From an uncultured Pseudomonadota bacterium (GTDB lineage: Bacteria > Pseudomonadota > Gammaproteobacteria > Burkholderiales > Rhodocyclaceae), in NCBI GenBank assembly GCA_903951825.1, contig CAJBDJ010000046.1, positions 1 through 32,648 of the forward strand: a DNA stretch of 32,648 nt, given 5' to 3'. This document shows, piece by piece, positions 1 to 7,606 of the stretch; the stretch's first letter is position 1, and each line of letters begins with the position of its first letter. A model generated the notes under the pieces. It was not told the origin of the DNA and searched no databases. It saw nothing but the letters and a program-made list of their open reading frames with translations. The translations under genes were made by a program, and so were the position numbers.

Positions 1-53
1 AAACCATGTTTCCTTAATACTTCGATTTCCATATACACCTCGTTCGTGATCAC
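1..53 (-). CDS. istA: IS21-family transposase IstA, N-terminal fragment cut by the window edge
   Basis: Read from 53 down to 1, a GTG start is followed by the residues ITNEVYMEIEVLRKHG, the typical beginning of IstA transposases just before their helix-turn-helix. A GAGG ribosome-binding sequence lies a few bases upstream of the GTG. Only 17 complete codons are visible; the DNA-binding helix-turn-helix and DDE catalytic core would lie to the left of the window. IstA cuts and joins the element ends, and its partner IstB is an AAA+ ATPase. The assignment rests on the N-terminal motif plus the adjacent terminal repeats. Confidence 0.7.
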   Translation of the reverse strand, partial: MITNEVYMEIEVLRKHG

Positions 54-89
54 CGGCGCCTCAAATCCGCCGATCTTCTCTCAACTCGG

Positions 90-136
90 TGTATCAACTT
101 TCAATCGCTGGCCTGTATCAATTTACATCCGCTGCT
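90..136. repeat. Two imperfect terminal repeats of the IS21-like element
   Basis: Units at 90-112 and 114-136 both begin TGTATCAA and both contain CGCTG at the same offset, with a 24-base period. About 17 of the first 21 positions agree. Such repeated transposase-binding sites at the tips are a known property of IS21 elements. Confidence 0.65.
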
Positions 137-213
137 GACACCATCGGACCACCGAAAATCATCCGCTTACTGCCCGATCATGCAAGCGGTATGGGGTAAC
201 TGCGGTTTTTAGG

Positions 214-447
214 ATGAAAGAAATCAAGGTGCTGGGCAGCGGGTGTGCCAACTGCCGAAATACGCTCAAATTGATTGAGGAAGTCGCCAGTGAAAGCGGC
301 ACCGCCATCCGCCTGGAGAAAATCGAGTCATTGCCGGAGATCATCAAATACGGCGTGATGTCGACCCCGGGCGTCGTCGTTGATGGCCAGGTCGTCCATG
401 CCGGCGGGGTGCCGGATCGGGCCAAAATCAGGGGCTGGCTGGCATGA
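214..447 (+). CDS. Thioredoxin-fold redox protein with CxxC motif (thioredoxin_3 type)
   Basis: This 77-residue protein has the pattern of the small redox-active disulfide protein family. It has an N-terminal beta strand, a GSGCANC motif at about residues 8-14 that supplies the two redox cysteines, and a cis-Pro-like MSTPGVVVDG segment at about residues 49-58. It is cytoplasmic, with no signal peptide. Members of this family are thought to exchange thiols and disulfides; the substrate is unknown. The ATG at 214 gives the family's usual N-terminus, although the AGG just before it is too close to be a good ribosome-binding site. The stop overlaps the start of the next gene as ATGA, so the two are probably cotranslated. 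The IS21 end lies only about 73 bases upstream and may have separated this gene from its original promoter or partners. Confidence 0.85.
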   Translation: MKEIKVLGSGCANCRNTLKLIEEVASESGTAIRLEKIESLPEIIKYGVMSTPGVVVDGQVVHAGGVPDRAKIRGWLA

Positions 448-1379
448 TGAAAAAGCGGCTTTTTTCACTGTTCGGCGCACTGCTGCTGAGCACTCAAGCC
501 GCGCTCGCCGAGCCACTGCTCAAGGCGGAAAAACTGGCCGATGGGGTGTTTGGCTTGATCGGCTCGACCGCTGGCCGGCTCCATGAAAATCTTGGGCTGA
601 ATGCCAATTACGGAGTCATTGACACACCGGACGGCGCCATCCTGATCGATTCCGGCGCCTCGGCAAGCGCCGCAAAATTATTGTCCGACGAGGTCAAAAA
701 ACTGACCGGCAAGCCGGTGCGCTGGGTGATCAATACCGGCAGCCAGGATCACCGCTGGCTGGGCAACGCCTATTTTGCCGCCCACGGCGCCGAAATCATC
801 GCCCTCGAACGCACCGTGGCGACGCAAAGGCGGCTTGGTCTCGGGCAGATCGAGGCGCTGCGTCCGGCGCTCAGGGAGCAAGTGGACGGCCTCGAACCGA
901 TGTCCGCCGAGCGGCCGCAAGCGGCTGACCAAGTGGCATTGCAACCTGGCGGGCGCCGCATCGAACTGCGCTATTTTGCCGACGCACACTTTGCCGGCGA
1001 TAGCGTGGTCTGGCTGCCGAAGGAGAAAATTCTCTTCTCCGGCGATCACATCTATGTCGACCGCCTGCTCGGCATCCTCCCAGAAAGCAACAGCGAAACC
1101 TGGCTTGCCGCCTTCCGGCAGGCCATCGCGCTGCAACCTCAACACATTGTCCCCGGTCATGGCCGGGTCTGCGACAGCGCCCGGGCGCAGCGCGACACCG
1201 GCGACTATCTGGCCTTTGTCGTCAAGGGCACCGAAAAGCTGGCCGCCGACATGGCTGGCGTCGACGTCGCCGTCAAGGGGCTTGGCGCCGCGCCCGAATT
1301 CGAGCACTTGCTCAATTTCAGCGACCTCCACAAAGGTAACGTCAGCCGCGCGTATTTACGCTTTGAATCCGGGCAATAG
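444..1379 (+). CDS. Exported metallo-beta-lactamase-fold protein with altered metal motif
   Basis: The 311-residue protein begins with a Sec signal peptide (about residues 1-22, ending ALA-EP), so it should act in the periplasm. It then follows the metallo-beta-lactamase fold: GVIDTPDGAILIDSGAS strand region (about 57-73), motif 1 region at 97-108, H182-F-A-G-D, FSGDH at 198-202 and PGHG at 237-240. In motif 1, where hydrolases have HxHxDH, it reads TGSQDH (98-103): only D102 and H103 remain and two zinc-1 histidines are replaced. The later ligands H182, D201 and H239 are kept. It may bind one metal or catalyse a non-standard reaction; I recall similar QDHRWLGN sequences in other proteobacterial proteins, so this could be a subfamily and not a broken gene. 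It overlaps the upstream thioredoxin-fold gene by four bases. Its last 24 bases overlap the end of the convergent gene on the other strand. Confidence 0.85.
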   Translation: MMKKRLFSLFGALLLSTQAALAEPLLKAEKLADGVFGLIGSTAGRLHENLGLNANYGVIDTPDGAILIDSGASASAAKLLSDEVKKLTGKPVRWVINTGSQDHRWLGNAYFAAHGAEIIALERTVATQRRLGLGQIEALRPALREQVDGLEPMSAERPQAADQVALQPGGRRIELRYFADAHFAGDSVVWLPKEKILFSGDHIYVDRLLGILPESNSETWLAAFRQAIALQPQHIVPGHGRVCDSARAQRDTGDYLAFVVKGTEKLAADMAGVDVAVKGLGAAPEFEHLLNFSDLHKGNVSRAYLRFESGQ

Positions 1380-2519
1380 CTCGTCAGCGACACGAAAGGG
1401 CAAATGCCGCGCCGCCTCGGCGGCGTAGTCGGCGATGCCATCCTCGTGGAGCGCCAGGTGACGGCCGATCAACTGGCGCATACGTTCATCGGCAATCCAG
1501 TGACAAGAGCGCACGACGGTCGGCTCAAAACCACGCGCCACTTTGTGCTCGCCGCCGGCGCCGGGCTCGAAAGTCGTCAAGCCTGCACGCAGGCAATAGG
1601 CGATTCCCTGGTAAAAACACAGCTCGAAATGCAGGCTGTGATACTCGCCGATGCAGCCCCAATAGCGGCCATAGAGGGTTTTGTCGCTGCGAAAGCAGAT
1701 CGAGACAGCCACCGGCACACCGTCATCAAAGGCGATGAAGACCACCATCCGGCGCCCCAGCGTCGCCCCCAGTTCGGCAAAACAGGCCGCCGAGAAAGCC
1801 GCGTGATTACCGAACTTGTCGAAGGTTGACGCGTAAATCCGCCGCAACTCAGGCCACCATTCAGGCGGGATTTCATCGCCATGCCTGACCTCGATAGCCA
1901 GCCCGCTCTCGGCAACCCGCCGCCGCTGTGCCTTGACCTTGCGCCGGCGCTCCGAGGTGAAGGTGCCGAGAAAGCCATCAAAATCACCATAGCCGTGATC
2001 GCGCCACTGAAACTGAACATCGTGGCTGACCAGAAAGCCGTGCTTGCGGAACAGGGCGACCTCCTCGGCACTCGGCAAGGCAATATGCCAGGAAGAAAGC
2101 TGCTCAGCCGCGACCAGCGCCTTGCCGGCTTCGATCAACTGCTCCTGAACGCGCTCGGCGACCGCCAACAAACGCGCCCCGCTGGCCGGCGTGTGCGGCA
2201 GCGCGGTCAGCAGTCTGGGGTAATAGATTTTGCCGAGTTGCTTGTACGCCGCCGCCCACGACCAGTCACGAACAAAATCGCCATGCGAATGGGTCTTCAG
2301 GTAAGTCGGCGCCACTCCCTGCACCTGCGACGAACAATCCGCCGCAACCAGATGGTGGGGATACCAGCCGGAGGCCGGCGCAGCCGCTTCATGGCGCTCA
2401 AGGATGGACAAGAAATCAGCATTGAGAAAGGGATGCGCCGTCGGGGCCAGACGCTCCCAGTCGGCACGCTGAATCTCGCTCGCCGCTGCAGCGACGGTGA
2501 TTCTCAGCGCCGTCGTCAT
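1356..2519 (-). CDS. FemAB/GNAT-like acyltransferase (COG3146, PF04339-type)
   Basis: The 387-residue protein resembles the COG3146 group, annotated as GNAT or peptidoglycan-biosynthesis-like proteins of unknown substrate. Visible features include an N-terminal FLNADFLSILE segment, a WSWAAAY motif, a basic FTSERRRKVKAQRRR stretch and a long C-terminal GNAT-like domain with YGRYWGC, HFELCFYQGI and GAGGEHKVARGFEP signatures. The family is predicted to transfer acyl or aminoacyl groups; no substrate is established. An upstream in-frame ATG at 2582 exists, but the ATG at 2519 gives the MTTALRI start and overlaps the preceding GIY-YIG gene by ATGA, which fits translational coupling. Its 3' end overlaps the convergent metallo-beta-lactamase-fold gene by 24 bases. 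Confidence 0.85.
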   Translation of the reverse strand: MTTALRITVAAAASEIQRADWERLAPTAHPFLNADFLSILERHEAAAPASGWYPHHLVAADCSSQVQGVAPTYLKTHSHGDFVRDWSWAAAYKQLGKIYYPRLLTALPHTPASGARLLAVAERVQEQLIEAGKALVAAEQLSSWHIALPSAEEVALFRKHGFLVSHDVQFQWRDHGYGDFDGFLGTFTSERRRKVKAQRRRVAESGLAIEVRHGDEIPPEWWPELRRIYASTFDKFGNHAAFSAACFAELGATLGRRMVVFIAFDDGVPVAVSICFRSDKTLYGRYWGCIGEYHSLHFELCFYQGIAYCLRAGLTTFEPGAGGEHKVARGFEPTVVRSCHWIADERMRQLIGRHLALHEDGIADYAAEAARHLPFRVADELLPGFKA

Positions 2520-2785
2520 GCGCCCCTCAATCCCGTCGCATAAGAGCGCTTTTCTGCCGCACTCAGTTTCTTGATGCGACACTCGGCTCGCGCTGCCGCC
2601 GAACGATCCGCATGGCGCTCAAACCCGAGCAGGCATCGCGGTGGATGCGAGCGGGTGTAGCGCGCCCCCTTGCCGCTCTGGTGCGCAGCATAACGCGCCG
2701 CAACATCGACCGTAATTCCGGTGTAGATGCTGCCATCGAGGCATTCGATCAGATACAGATACCAGGGTTTGACAGGCGTCATCAT
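2516..2785 (-). CDS. GIY-YIG domain protein, YhbQ-like (UPF0213)
   Basis: The 89-residue single-domain protein has WYLYLIECLDGSIYTGITVDVAARYAAH, in which the YLI and YTG strands form the GIY-YIG signature. A conserved arginine and histidine follow, then KGARYTRSHPP and a C-terminal EXRIKKLS-type helix. This is the size and pattern of the YhbQ group of standalone GIY-YIG proteins, predicted nucleases with poorly known roles. The ORF could extend to 2806, but residues before the tandem ATGs at 2785/2782 are not conserved in style; neither start has a strong ribosome-binding site. The stop overlaps the start of the next minus-strand gene, suggesting a two-gene unit. Confidence 0.85.
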   Translation of the reverse strand: MMTPVKPWYLYLIECLDGSIYTGITVDVAARYAAHQSGKGARYTRSHPPRCLLGFERHADRSAAARAECRIKKLSAAEKRSYATGLRGA

Positions 2786-2983
2786 GAGGAAGCGGATAGT
2801 CAGCACAGAGCAGCCATATTACGGCCAACCGCACTTTATCCCATCAAATCTCAAGACCAGCCATGCTGACTTCGCACTCAGCAACGAGGCCGTCAAGAGT
2901 GAGCGCCTGCACCCCCGGCAACACCGCAAACCTGATGCCACCTCCCTGTTCTTGCTTCGTAGCCCATGCCTCGACTCGGCCAA
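2786..2983 (-). other. Intergenic stretch with a possible short open frame
   Basis: This 198-base gap lies between the DUF3313 lipoprotein gene and the GIY-YIG gene, both on the minus strand. On that strand one frame is open from the end of the lipoprotein gene to a TGA at 2844-2846. A GTG at 2924 would give 26 residues beginning VLPGVQALTLDGLVAE. The composition looks protein-like, but there is no convincing start or homology I recognise. It may be a gene remnant or chance. Confidence 0.25.
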
Positions 2984-3664
2984 CTAGTCGGTTGCCCCGG
3001 GCGCCGCCGAGGTTTCCATGGCTACACGAATCGCTTTCTTGGCCATATTGGTGAACGCCTCAAGCGAACCGGACGCCGTTCTGAACGACTCACCCTGAAT
3101 GGCGATGACGCTGCCGCCCAGAAACTCGCGCGTCCGGCTGTCGGTAATCCTGCTCTCGACCAACAAGGTGGGCGTCTTTGCATTGACGCCAGCAACCTGA
3201 GCGGCGCTGTTGACGGCCAGGCCGATCGGCGTGTAGTTCCAGGGCTTCAAACTATCCGCCGAGGTTTCGGCACCGGTGATTCCCACGGCAATACGTAGCA
3301 CGCCGGAGCCAGGTTGCGTGACGATTCGCACGTCACCCCTGGCGTCAACCGCCTCGCGCATTGCTTGCTCCAAAGCGGCAACCGTCTGGGCGACGACCTC
3401 GGAGGTGATCTCCGTCGAATAGCCACCGCGATTGAGTTGAACGGGTTCGAGAATCACCGCGCTATAAGTACCGTGACTCACACCCGCCTTACGGTAACGC
3501 CATATCTTGGCATCGGCTGTCGGCGAGGCAACCGGCCTCAGGAGATGATAATTCGGCAGAAACCCCGAACGCGGCATCGGCTGCGACTCGAACTTTGGCC
3601 CGCTACTGCATGCCCCCAACACGGCAGCGCAGCAAACCAAAGACAACATTTTTCCAAAGTGCAT
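2984..3664 (-). CDS. DUF3313 family lipoprotein
   Basis: The 226-residue protein begins with a lipoprotein signal peptide. From the ATG at 3664 the N-terminus reads MHFGKMLSLVCCAAVLGACSSG, with an LGAC lipobox and lipidated cysteine at residue 19. The body (LPNYHLLRPV...WRYRKAGV, then a TEITSEVVAQTV segment and VESRITDSRTREFLGG) matches the DUF3313 pattern, a predicted outer-membrane or periplasmic lipoprotein family of unknown function. The frame is open to 3703, but AAGGAGT sits just before 3664, which decides the start. It lies 52 bases downstream of recG on the same strand. It is one of five lipoproteins between 2.9 and 8.8 kb. Confidence 0.85.
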   Translation of the reverse strand: MHFGKMLSLVCCAAVLGACSSGPKFESQPMPRSGFLPNYHLLRPVASPTADAKIWRYRKAGVSHGTYSAVILEPVQLNRGGYSTEITSEVVAQTVAALEQAMREAVDARGDVRIVTQPGSGVLRIAVGITGAETSADSLKPWNYTPIGLAVNSAAQVAGVNAKTPTLLVESRITDSRTREFLGGSVIAIQGESFRTASGSLEAFTNMAKKAIRVAMETSAAPGATD

Positions 3665-3716
3665 TTCGTACTCCTTGTCGTGAGTTATTTGGGGAAATAG
3701 CAAATCAAGCCAGCCG

Positions 3717-5768
3717 TCAGGATTTCAGCAGTTCCTCGCGCGAGCCCAGCCAGCGCTTCAAGTGGCGCTCGGCTTGCTCGGGGAGTTGGGTGAGCATTTC
3801 TTCGGCCACTTCCCTGGCCATGTCGACGAGATCGGCATCCAGCTCGAGATCGACGTAGCGGAGCAGCGGCACGCCGCTTTGGCGGATCCCGACGAACTCG
3901 CCGGGGCCGCGCAATTTGAGATCCTGACGGGCGATTTCAAAGCCGTCCGTGTTCTCGAAAATAATCTTAAGACGCAGCCGCGCACTTTCTGACAGGGGGC
4001 CGGCAAAGATCAGGATGCAGCTTGATTCGTGCGCGCCGCGCCCGACGCGCCCGCGTAGCTGATGGAGTTGCGAGAGGCCGAAGCGTTCGGCGTGTTCAAT
4101 CACCATCAGGCTGGCGTTAGGGACATCGACCCCGACTTCAATGACCGTGGTGGCGACCAGCAGATCAATGTCGCCGGCGGCAAAGGCGGCCATGACGGTC
4201 TGTTTTTCGCTGGCTTTCAGGCGGCCATGGACGAGCCCGACGCGCAGCGCCGGCAGATCACCCGACAACTGTTGGTAGGTATCCTGCGCGGTTTGTAACT
4301 GCAAGGCTTCGGATTCTTCGATCAGCGGACAGACCCAATAGACCTGGCGGCCTTCGGCGATGTGCTGGGCGACAAAGGCAACGACGTCGGCGCGCCGGTT
4401 GTCGGCAACCAGCCGCGTTTTGATTGGCGTGCGGCCGGGTGGCAGTTCATCGAGGACAGTGACGTCCAGGTCGGCGTAATAGCTCATCGCCAGCGTGCGC
4501 GGTATCGGTGTCGCCGACATCATCAATTGATGCGGATTGGCGCCCTTGTTGTGTAAGGCAAGACGCTGGGCGACGCCGAAACGGTGCTGTTCATCGACAA
4601 TCGCCAGCCCGAGTTTGGCAAAATCGACGCCTTCCTGAATCAGTGCGTGCGTGCCGACGACCAGTTGCGCCTCGGCGGCGGTGGCCGCCAGCTGGACGCG
4701 CCGAGCCGCTGTTTTGAGGCTGCCGGTGAGCCAGGCAACACGCACGCCGAGCGGCTCCAGCCAACTTTTTAATTTGAGGTAATGCTGTTCGGCGAGAATT
4801 TCAGTCGGCGCCATAAAAGCAACCTGCCAGCCGGCAGAAATGGCCTGACATGCGGCGAGCGCCGCGACAATCGTTTTGCCGGCACCGACATCGCCCTGCA
4901 GCAGGCGCTGCATCGGGTAGGGCTGGGAGAGATTGCCGGCGATTTCGTCCATCGCCCGCCGTTGTGCGCCGGTCAGGGCAAAGGGCAGGCGATCGACGAG
5001 GCGGGCGCCGAGGTCGTCAGCAGCAATCAGCGCCGGCGCCCCCTGTTGGCGCCGGGCGAGATAGGCGCGGCGCAGGCACATTTGCTGCGCCAGCACCTCG
5101 TCAAATTTGACCCGCCGCCAGGCCGGATGATTGCGTGCGTGCAGCGCCTCAACCGCGGTGCCGACGGTCGGCGCGTGGAGGAAGTGCACACTGCGCGCCA
5201 ATCCGGGTAACTTGAGGCGCTGGCGCAAGGCGTCATCGAGGGTATCCGAGAGATCACCGTCAGCCAACGCCGCAGTGATCAGTTTGCGCAGCGTGTTGCT
5301 CGATACCCCGGCAGTCGTCGGATAAACCGGCGTCAAGCCACTCGGCAAGGGGTCGCCTTGAGCAACGGCAACAAAACGCGGGTGCATCATCTCGGCACCA
5401 AAAAACCCGCTGCGCACCTCGCCGAAGGCACGCACGCGCTTGCCAATGGCGAGCGTCGCCTGATGACTCGGGTAAAAGCTGAAGAAACGCAGGGTGATTG
5501 TGCCGGTCGAATCCTTTGCCTTGACGATCATTTGTCGGCGCGGCTGGTACTGGATTTCGCTTGCCTGAACAACGACCTCGACCTGCACCGGCACACCCCA
5601 GGGGGCATCGATAATGCGGGTGATCTGCGTTTCGTCTTCATAGCGCAGCGGCAAATGCACCAGTAAATCGGCCTCGCTGTGGAGGCCGATCCTGGCGAGT
5701 TTCTTGCGCACCGCATCGGCAGCGCGAATGGCAGGAGGGGCGGGAGCCGGCGCCCCGGCGTCGCTCAT
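3717..5768 (-). CDS. recG: ATP-dependent DNA helicase RecG
   Basis: RecG is a monomeric double-strand DNA translocase that remodels stalled replication forks and Holliday junctions. The 683-residue protein is full length. It has an N-terminal wedge/OB domain (about 50-150), then helicase motifs: GDVGAGKT Walker A at 292-299, GTHALIQ at about 372-378, DEQHRFGV at 392-399, SATPIPRTL at 418-426, and the C-terminal helicase domain with VVGVDVPNAS-type and QLRGRVGRG motifs. A RecG C-terminal wedge-like tail follows. The ATG at 5768 overlaps the ridA stop by one base (TGATG), so the two genes may be translationally coupled, with ridA upstream. No truncation or frameshift is visible. Confidence 0.97.
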   Translation of the reverse strand: MSDAGAPAPAPPAIRAADAVRKKLARIGLHSEADLLVHLPLRYEDETQITRIIDAPWGVPVQVEVVVQASEIQYQPRRQMIVKAKDSTGTITLRFFSFYPSHQATLAIGKRVRAFGEVRSGFFGAEMMHPRFVAVAQGDPLPSGLTPVYPTTAGVSSNTLRKLITAALADGDLSDTLDDALRQRLKLPGLARSVHFLHAPTVGTAVEALHARNHPAWRRVKFDEVLAQQMCLRRAYLARRQQGAPALIAADDLGARLVDRLPFALTGAQRRAMDEIAGNLSQPYPMQRLLQGDVGAGKTIVAALAACQAISAGWQVAFMAPTEILAEQHYLKLKSWLEPLGVRVAWLTGSLKTAARRVQLAATAAEAQLVVGTHALIQEGVDFAKLGLAIVDEQHRFGVAQRLALHNKGANPHQLMMSATPIPRTLAMSYYADLDVTVLDELPPGRTPIKTRLVADNRRADVVAFVAQHIAEGRQVYWVCPLIEESEALQLQTAQDTYQQLSGDLPALRVGLVHGRLKASEKQTVMAAFAAGDIDLLVATTVIEVGVDVPNASLMVIEHAERFGLSQLHQLRGRVGRGAHESSCILIFAGPLSESARLRLKIIFENTDGFEIARQDLKLRGPGEFVGIRQSGVPLLRYVDLELDADLVDMAREVAEEMLTQLPEQAERHLKRWLGSREELLKS

Positions 5769-6148
5769 CAGCCGATGAACATGACGCCGTCGGCCTCGAT
5801 CAGGGCGCCGCGCGGCAGCTCTTTGACACCCACCGCAGCCCGCGCCGGGAACGGGGCGCTGAAGTAGCGGGTCATGGTTTCATTGACTTTGGCAAAGTTG
5901 GCCAGGTCCGTCAGAAAAACATTCAGCTTGACAACATCGGCCAGCGAACCGCCAGCCGCCTCGGCGACGGCTTTGAGATTGTCAAAAACGCGAACGATTT
6001 GCGCATCAATCCCGTCTACCATTTGCATCGAAACCGGATCGAGACCAATCTGCCCGGAAAGATAAACGGTTTCACCAATCTTGACCGCTTGTGAATAGGT
6101 ACCAATGGCCGCCGGGGCGGCGGGCGTCGAGATGATGCTTTTGACCAT
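5768..6148 (-). CDS. ridA: RidA family enamine/imine deaminase
   Basis: RidA proteins hydrolyse reactive enamine/imine intermediates such as 2-aminoacrylate released by PLP enzymes, protecting other enzymes from damage. The 126-residue protein is the usual length. It shows the N-terminal [12 protein letters not shown] segment, SGQIGLDP at about 31-38, the [11 protein letters not shown] strand (about 71-81) and PARAAVGV with R103 at the position of the catalytic arginine of E. coli RidA (ARSCV context). It is cytoplasmic and expected to be a trimer. An AAGGA ribosome-binding site precedes the ATG. Its stop overlaps the recG start by one base. The exact Rid subgroup cannot be fixed by eye. Confidence 0.92.
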   Translation of the reverse strand: MVKSIISTPAAPAAIGTYSQAVKIGETVYLSGQIGLDPVSMQMVDGIDAQIVRVFDNLKAVAEAAGGSLADVVKLNVFLTDLANFAKVNETMTRYFSAPFPARAAVGVKELPRGALIEADGVMFIG

Positions 6149-6199
6149 GAGAGATTCCTTCAGTTAGTTATTGATCCGTTATTTTAGACCCGAGCCGTC

Positions 6200-6520
6200 A
6201 TGAACCCACGCATCACCGCACTTGAAAAAATGCTCAACGGCCCGCGCGATGGCGCGCTCCTGCGCTTTTCGCTGGGCAATGAATACCTCAAGGAAGGGCA
6301 ACTCGCGGAAGCAGAAAATTGCTTTAAAGCCGCCATTGACCGCGACAAAAACCATTCTGCCGCCTGGAAGGCTCTGGGCAAAGCCTTGCAGCAATCCGGC
6401 CGCACGGCTGAGGCGCTGGCGGCCTATGAAGCCGGGATTGCAGTCGCCACCGCCCGGGGGGATATTCAGTCAGTCAAGGAAATGAGCGTTTTTGCCAAAC
6501 GACTAAGCAAGGTGCAGTAG
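6200..6520 (+). CDS. Small tetratricopeptide-repeat protein
   Basis: The 106-residue protein is made of helical TPR-type units. LLRFSLGNEYLKEGQLAEAENCFKAAIDRD (about 20-50) and AAWKALGKALQQSGRTAEALAAYEAGIAVA (about 54-83) fit the 34-residue TPR consensus, followed by a C-terminal capping helix. There is no signal peptide, so it should act in the cytoplasm as a protein-binding scaffold; its partner is unknown. It is transcribed divergently from ridA across a 51-base gap and faces the DUF799 lipoprotein gene, 31 bases away at its 3' side. Confidence 0.85.
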   Translation: MNPRITALEKMLNGPRDGALLRFSLGNEYLKEGQLAEAENCFKAAIDRDKNHSAAWKALGKALQQSGRTAEALAAYEAGIAVATARGDIQSVKEMSVFAKRLSKVQ

Positions 6521-6551
6521 CAACCAAGCGACGCCACTGCGGGCGGCGTGG

Positions 6552-7223
6552 TTACCGGGGAACGCCTTCTTTCAGATACATCGGCGATCGCGGCCCATAC
6601 AGGATGCCGTTAGGCTGCCCCGCACTCAGCAAGCGAAAACTGGTGACTCCCGCAATCGGATGTCCCTTGTCACTGACACTTTCGATGATTTGAACAATCA
6701 GCGCTTTGACCAGCAAGCCAACCAGCCCACCGGAGCTGCTCTGCCCCTCGGCGCTGGATGCAGTAGCCGATCCTTTCCACAAGGTTTTACCGTTGCGAAG
6801 ATCAACCAGACTGGCCTCTGCGGTGACTCGGGTTTCGCTCATGACCACCGCGTAAGAGGTGCCGTATTGTTTGACATTGATATACAAGGCGGCATCGGCG
6901 CCGAAGATTTCGCGCAATTTGCTGAACGGTATTTGATGAATATCGGCAGGCGTATTCATCCCGTTTTGCTTGAATGTTTCATCAACCAGTGTCACCGGAA
7001 AAACGTAATAGCCTGATTCGGCCAGAGGCAGCGTCGCCTGCGCCAGCAGGCTGTAGGTCGCATTCACATCAGGTGAACTGTTGAGCGGCGGCAACACAAG
7101 AATGGACGTCGGCCGACTCTCTTTGAAAGCCGAATAATCGTAATTTGCAGTGGTGGCACAACCACCAAGCAGCAAAAAGCCCATCAACAGGGGAAAGCAT
7201 CTGATCAATGCACTGAATTTCAT
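6552..7223 (-). CDS. DUF799 lipoprotein (GNA1162-like)
   Basis: The 223-residue protein has a lipoprotein signal peptide with an LLGGC lipobox and cysteine at residue 22. The mature part has the DUF799 layout: SILVLPPLNSSPDVNATYSLL (about 40-60), GYYVFPVTLVDETFKQNG, a FGADAALYINVKQYG strand, LVDLRNGKTLWKGSATA, and a C-terminal GPRSPMY segment. DUF799 includes the meningococcal antigen GNA1162; the biochemical role is unproven. Its start overlaps the upstream DUF4810 gene as ATGA. It is the last of three coupled lipoprotein genes. Confidence 0.88.
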   Translation of the reverse strand: MKFSALIRCFPLLMGFLLLGGCATTANYDYSAFKESRPTSILVLPPLNSSPDVNATYSLLAQATLPLAESGYYVFPVTLVDETFKQNGMNTPADIHQIPFSKLREIFGADAALYINVKQYGTSYAVVMSETRVTAEASLVDLRNGKTLWKGSATASSAEGQSSSGGLVGLLVKALIVQIIESVSDKGHPIAGVTSFRLLSAGQPNGILYGPRSPMYLKEGVPR

Positions 7224-7606
7224 GGTTTTTTGACTTTCTTGAGCAAGAAATCGACGTAGGCCGAACTCTCGGGGAATTGCTTTTTCTCGTTTTCAAGTTC
7301 TTCAACCAGGCGCTCCGAGCGGCCGGTTTGGCCATAGAGCATCCCGAGATGAGCCCTGAAACCGGGCGGCAGTGCCTTATTGTCGGCCGCTGCCCGCTCC
7401 TGGACTTGCTCAAGCACCAGAATTTGCTCTTCCGGCGCTTTTTCCCCCTTGAAATGACCGTAAATCTGCGTCTGATAGCCCCCCCAATAGTACAAAGGCT
7501 GTTGCTTGGTGACGCAGCCTGAGACAAAGGGTAGAAACAGAATGGAAATAGCGAGGTAAATCAAACGCCTGTGGCGCATAGGATTCATTTGCATTTTGTC
7601 CCGCAT
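7220..7606 (-). CDS. DUF4810 lipoprotein
   Basis: The 128-residue protein has a hydrophobic signal (LIYLAISILFLPFVSGC) with the lipidated cysteine at residue 31 if the ATG at 7606 is used. The mature region contains LYYWGGYQTQIYGHFKG and a helical GFRAHLGMLYGQTGR part, which is the DUF4810 pattern; the helices resemble a single TPR hairpin. Function is unknown. Internal ATGs at residues 7 and 10 would give a shorter signal peptide and are possible starts because none has a clear ribosome-binding site. The 7606 ATG is favoured by a one-base TGATG overlap with the CsgG-like gene; downstream it overlaps the DUF799 gene. Confidence 0.82.
   Translation of the reverse strand: MRDKMQMNPMRHRRLIYLAISILFLPFVSGCVTKQQPLYYWGGYQTQIYGHFKGEKAPEEQILVLEQVQERAAADNKALPPGFRAHLGMLYGQTGRSERLVEELENEKKQFPESSAYVDFLLKKVKKP

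Larger units (their letters stand above)
1..140 (-). mobile_element. End of an IS21-family insertion sequence (partial)
   Basis: The first 140 bases look like one end of an IS21-type element that continues outside the window. On the minus strand an open frame starts at 53 and matches the N-terminus style of IstA. Between that start and position 140 lie two imperfect repeats, the multiple terminal repeat arrangement known for IS21 elements. Read inward on the minus strand, the proposed tip begins TGTCAGCAGCGG at 140, fitting the TG...CA ends of the family. The other end, istB and any target duplication lie outside the window, so the exact boundary is inferred. Confidence 0.7.

Noticed and set aside
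1-138. An open plus-strand frame across the first 46 codons
   Set aside because: It runs through the IS tip and terminal repeats, while the minus-strand reading has the IstA start and ribosome-binding site.
678-1331. A 217-residue frame on the minus strand and a similar one on the plus strand at 775-1428 inside the MBL-fold gene
   Set aside because: They are antisense or frame-shifted shadows of the well-supported MBL-fold gene, with no family motifs.
1881-2543. A 220-residue plus-strand frame over the FemAB/GNAT-like gene
   Set aside because: It is antisense to a gene with clear family features and shows no motif of its own.
6521-6552. A terminator between the TPR gene and the DUF799 gene
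   Set aside because: A small interrupted stem (ACGCC/GGCGT) is visible, but it has no T run on either strand.
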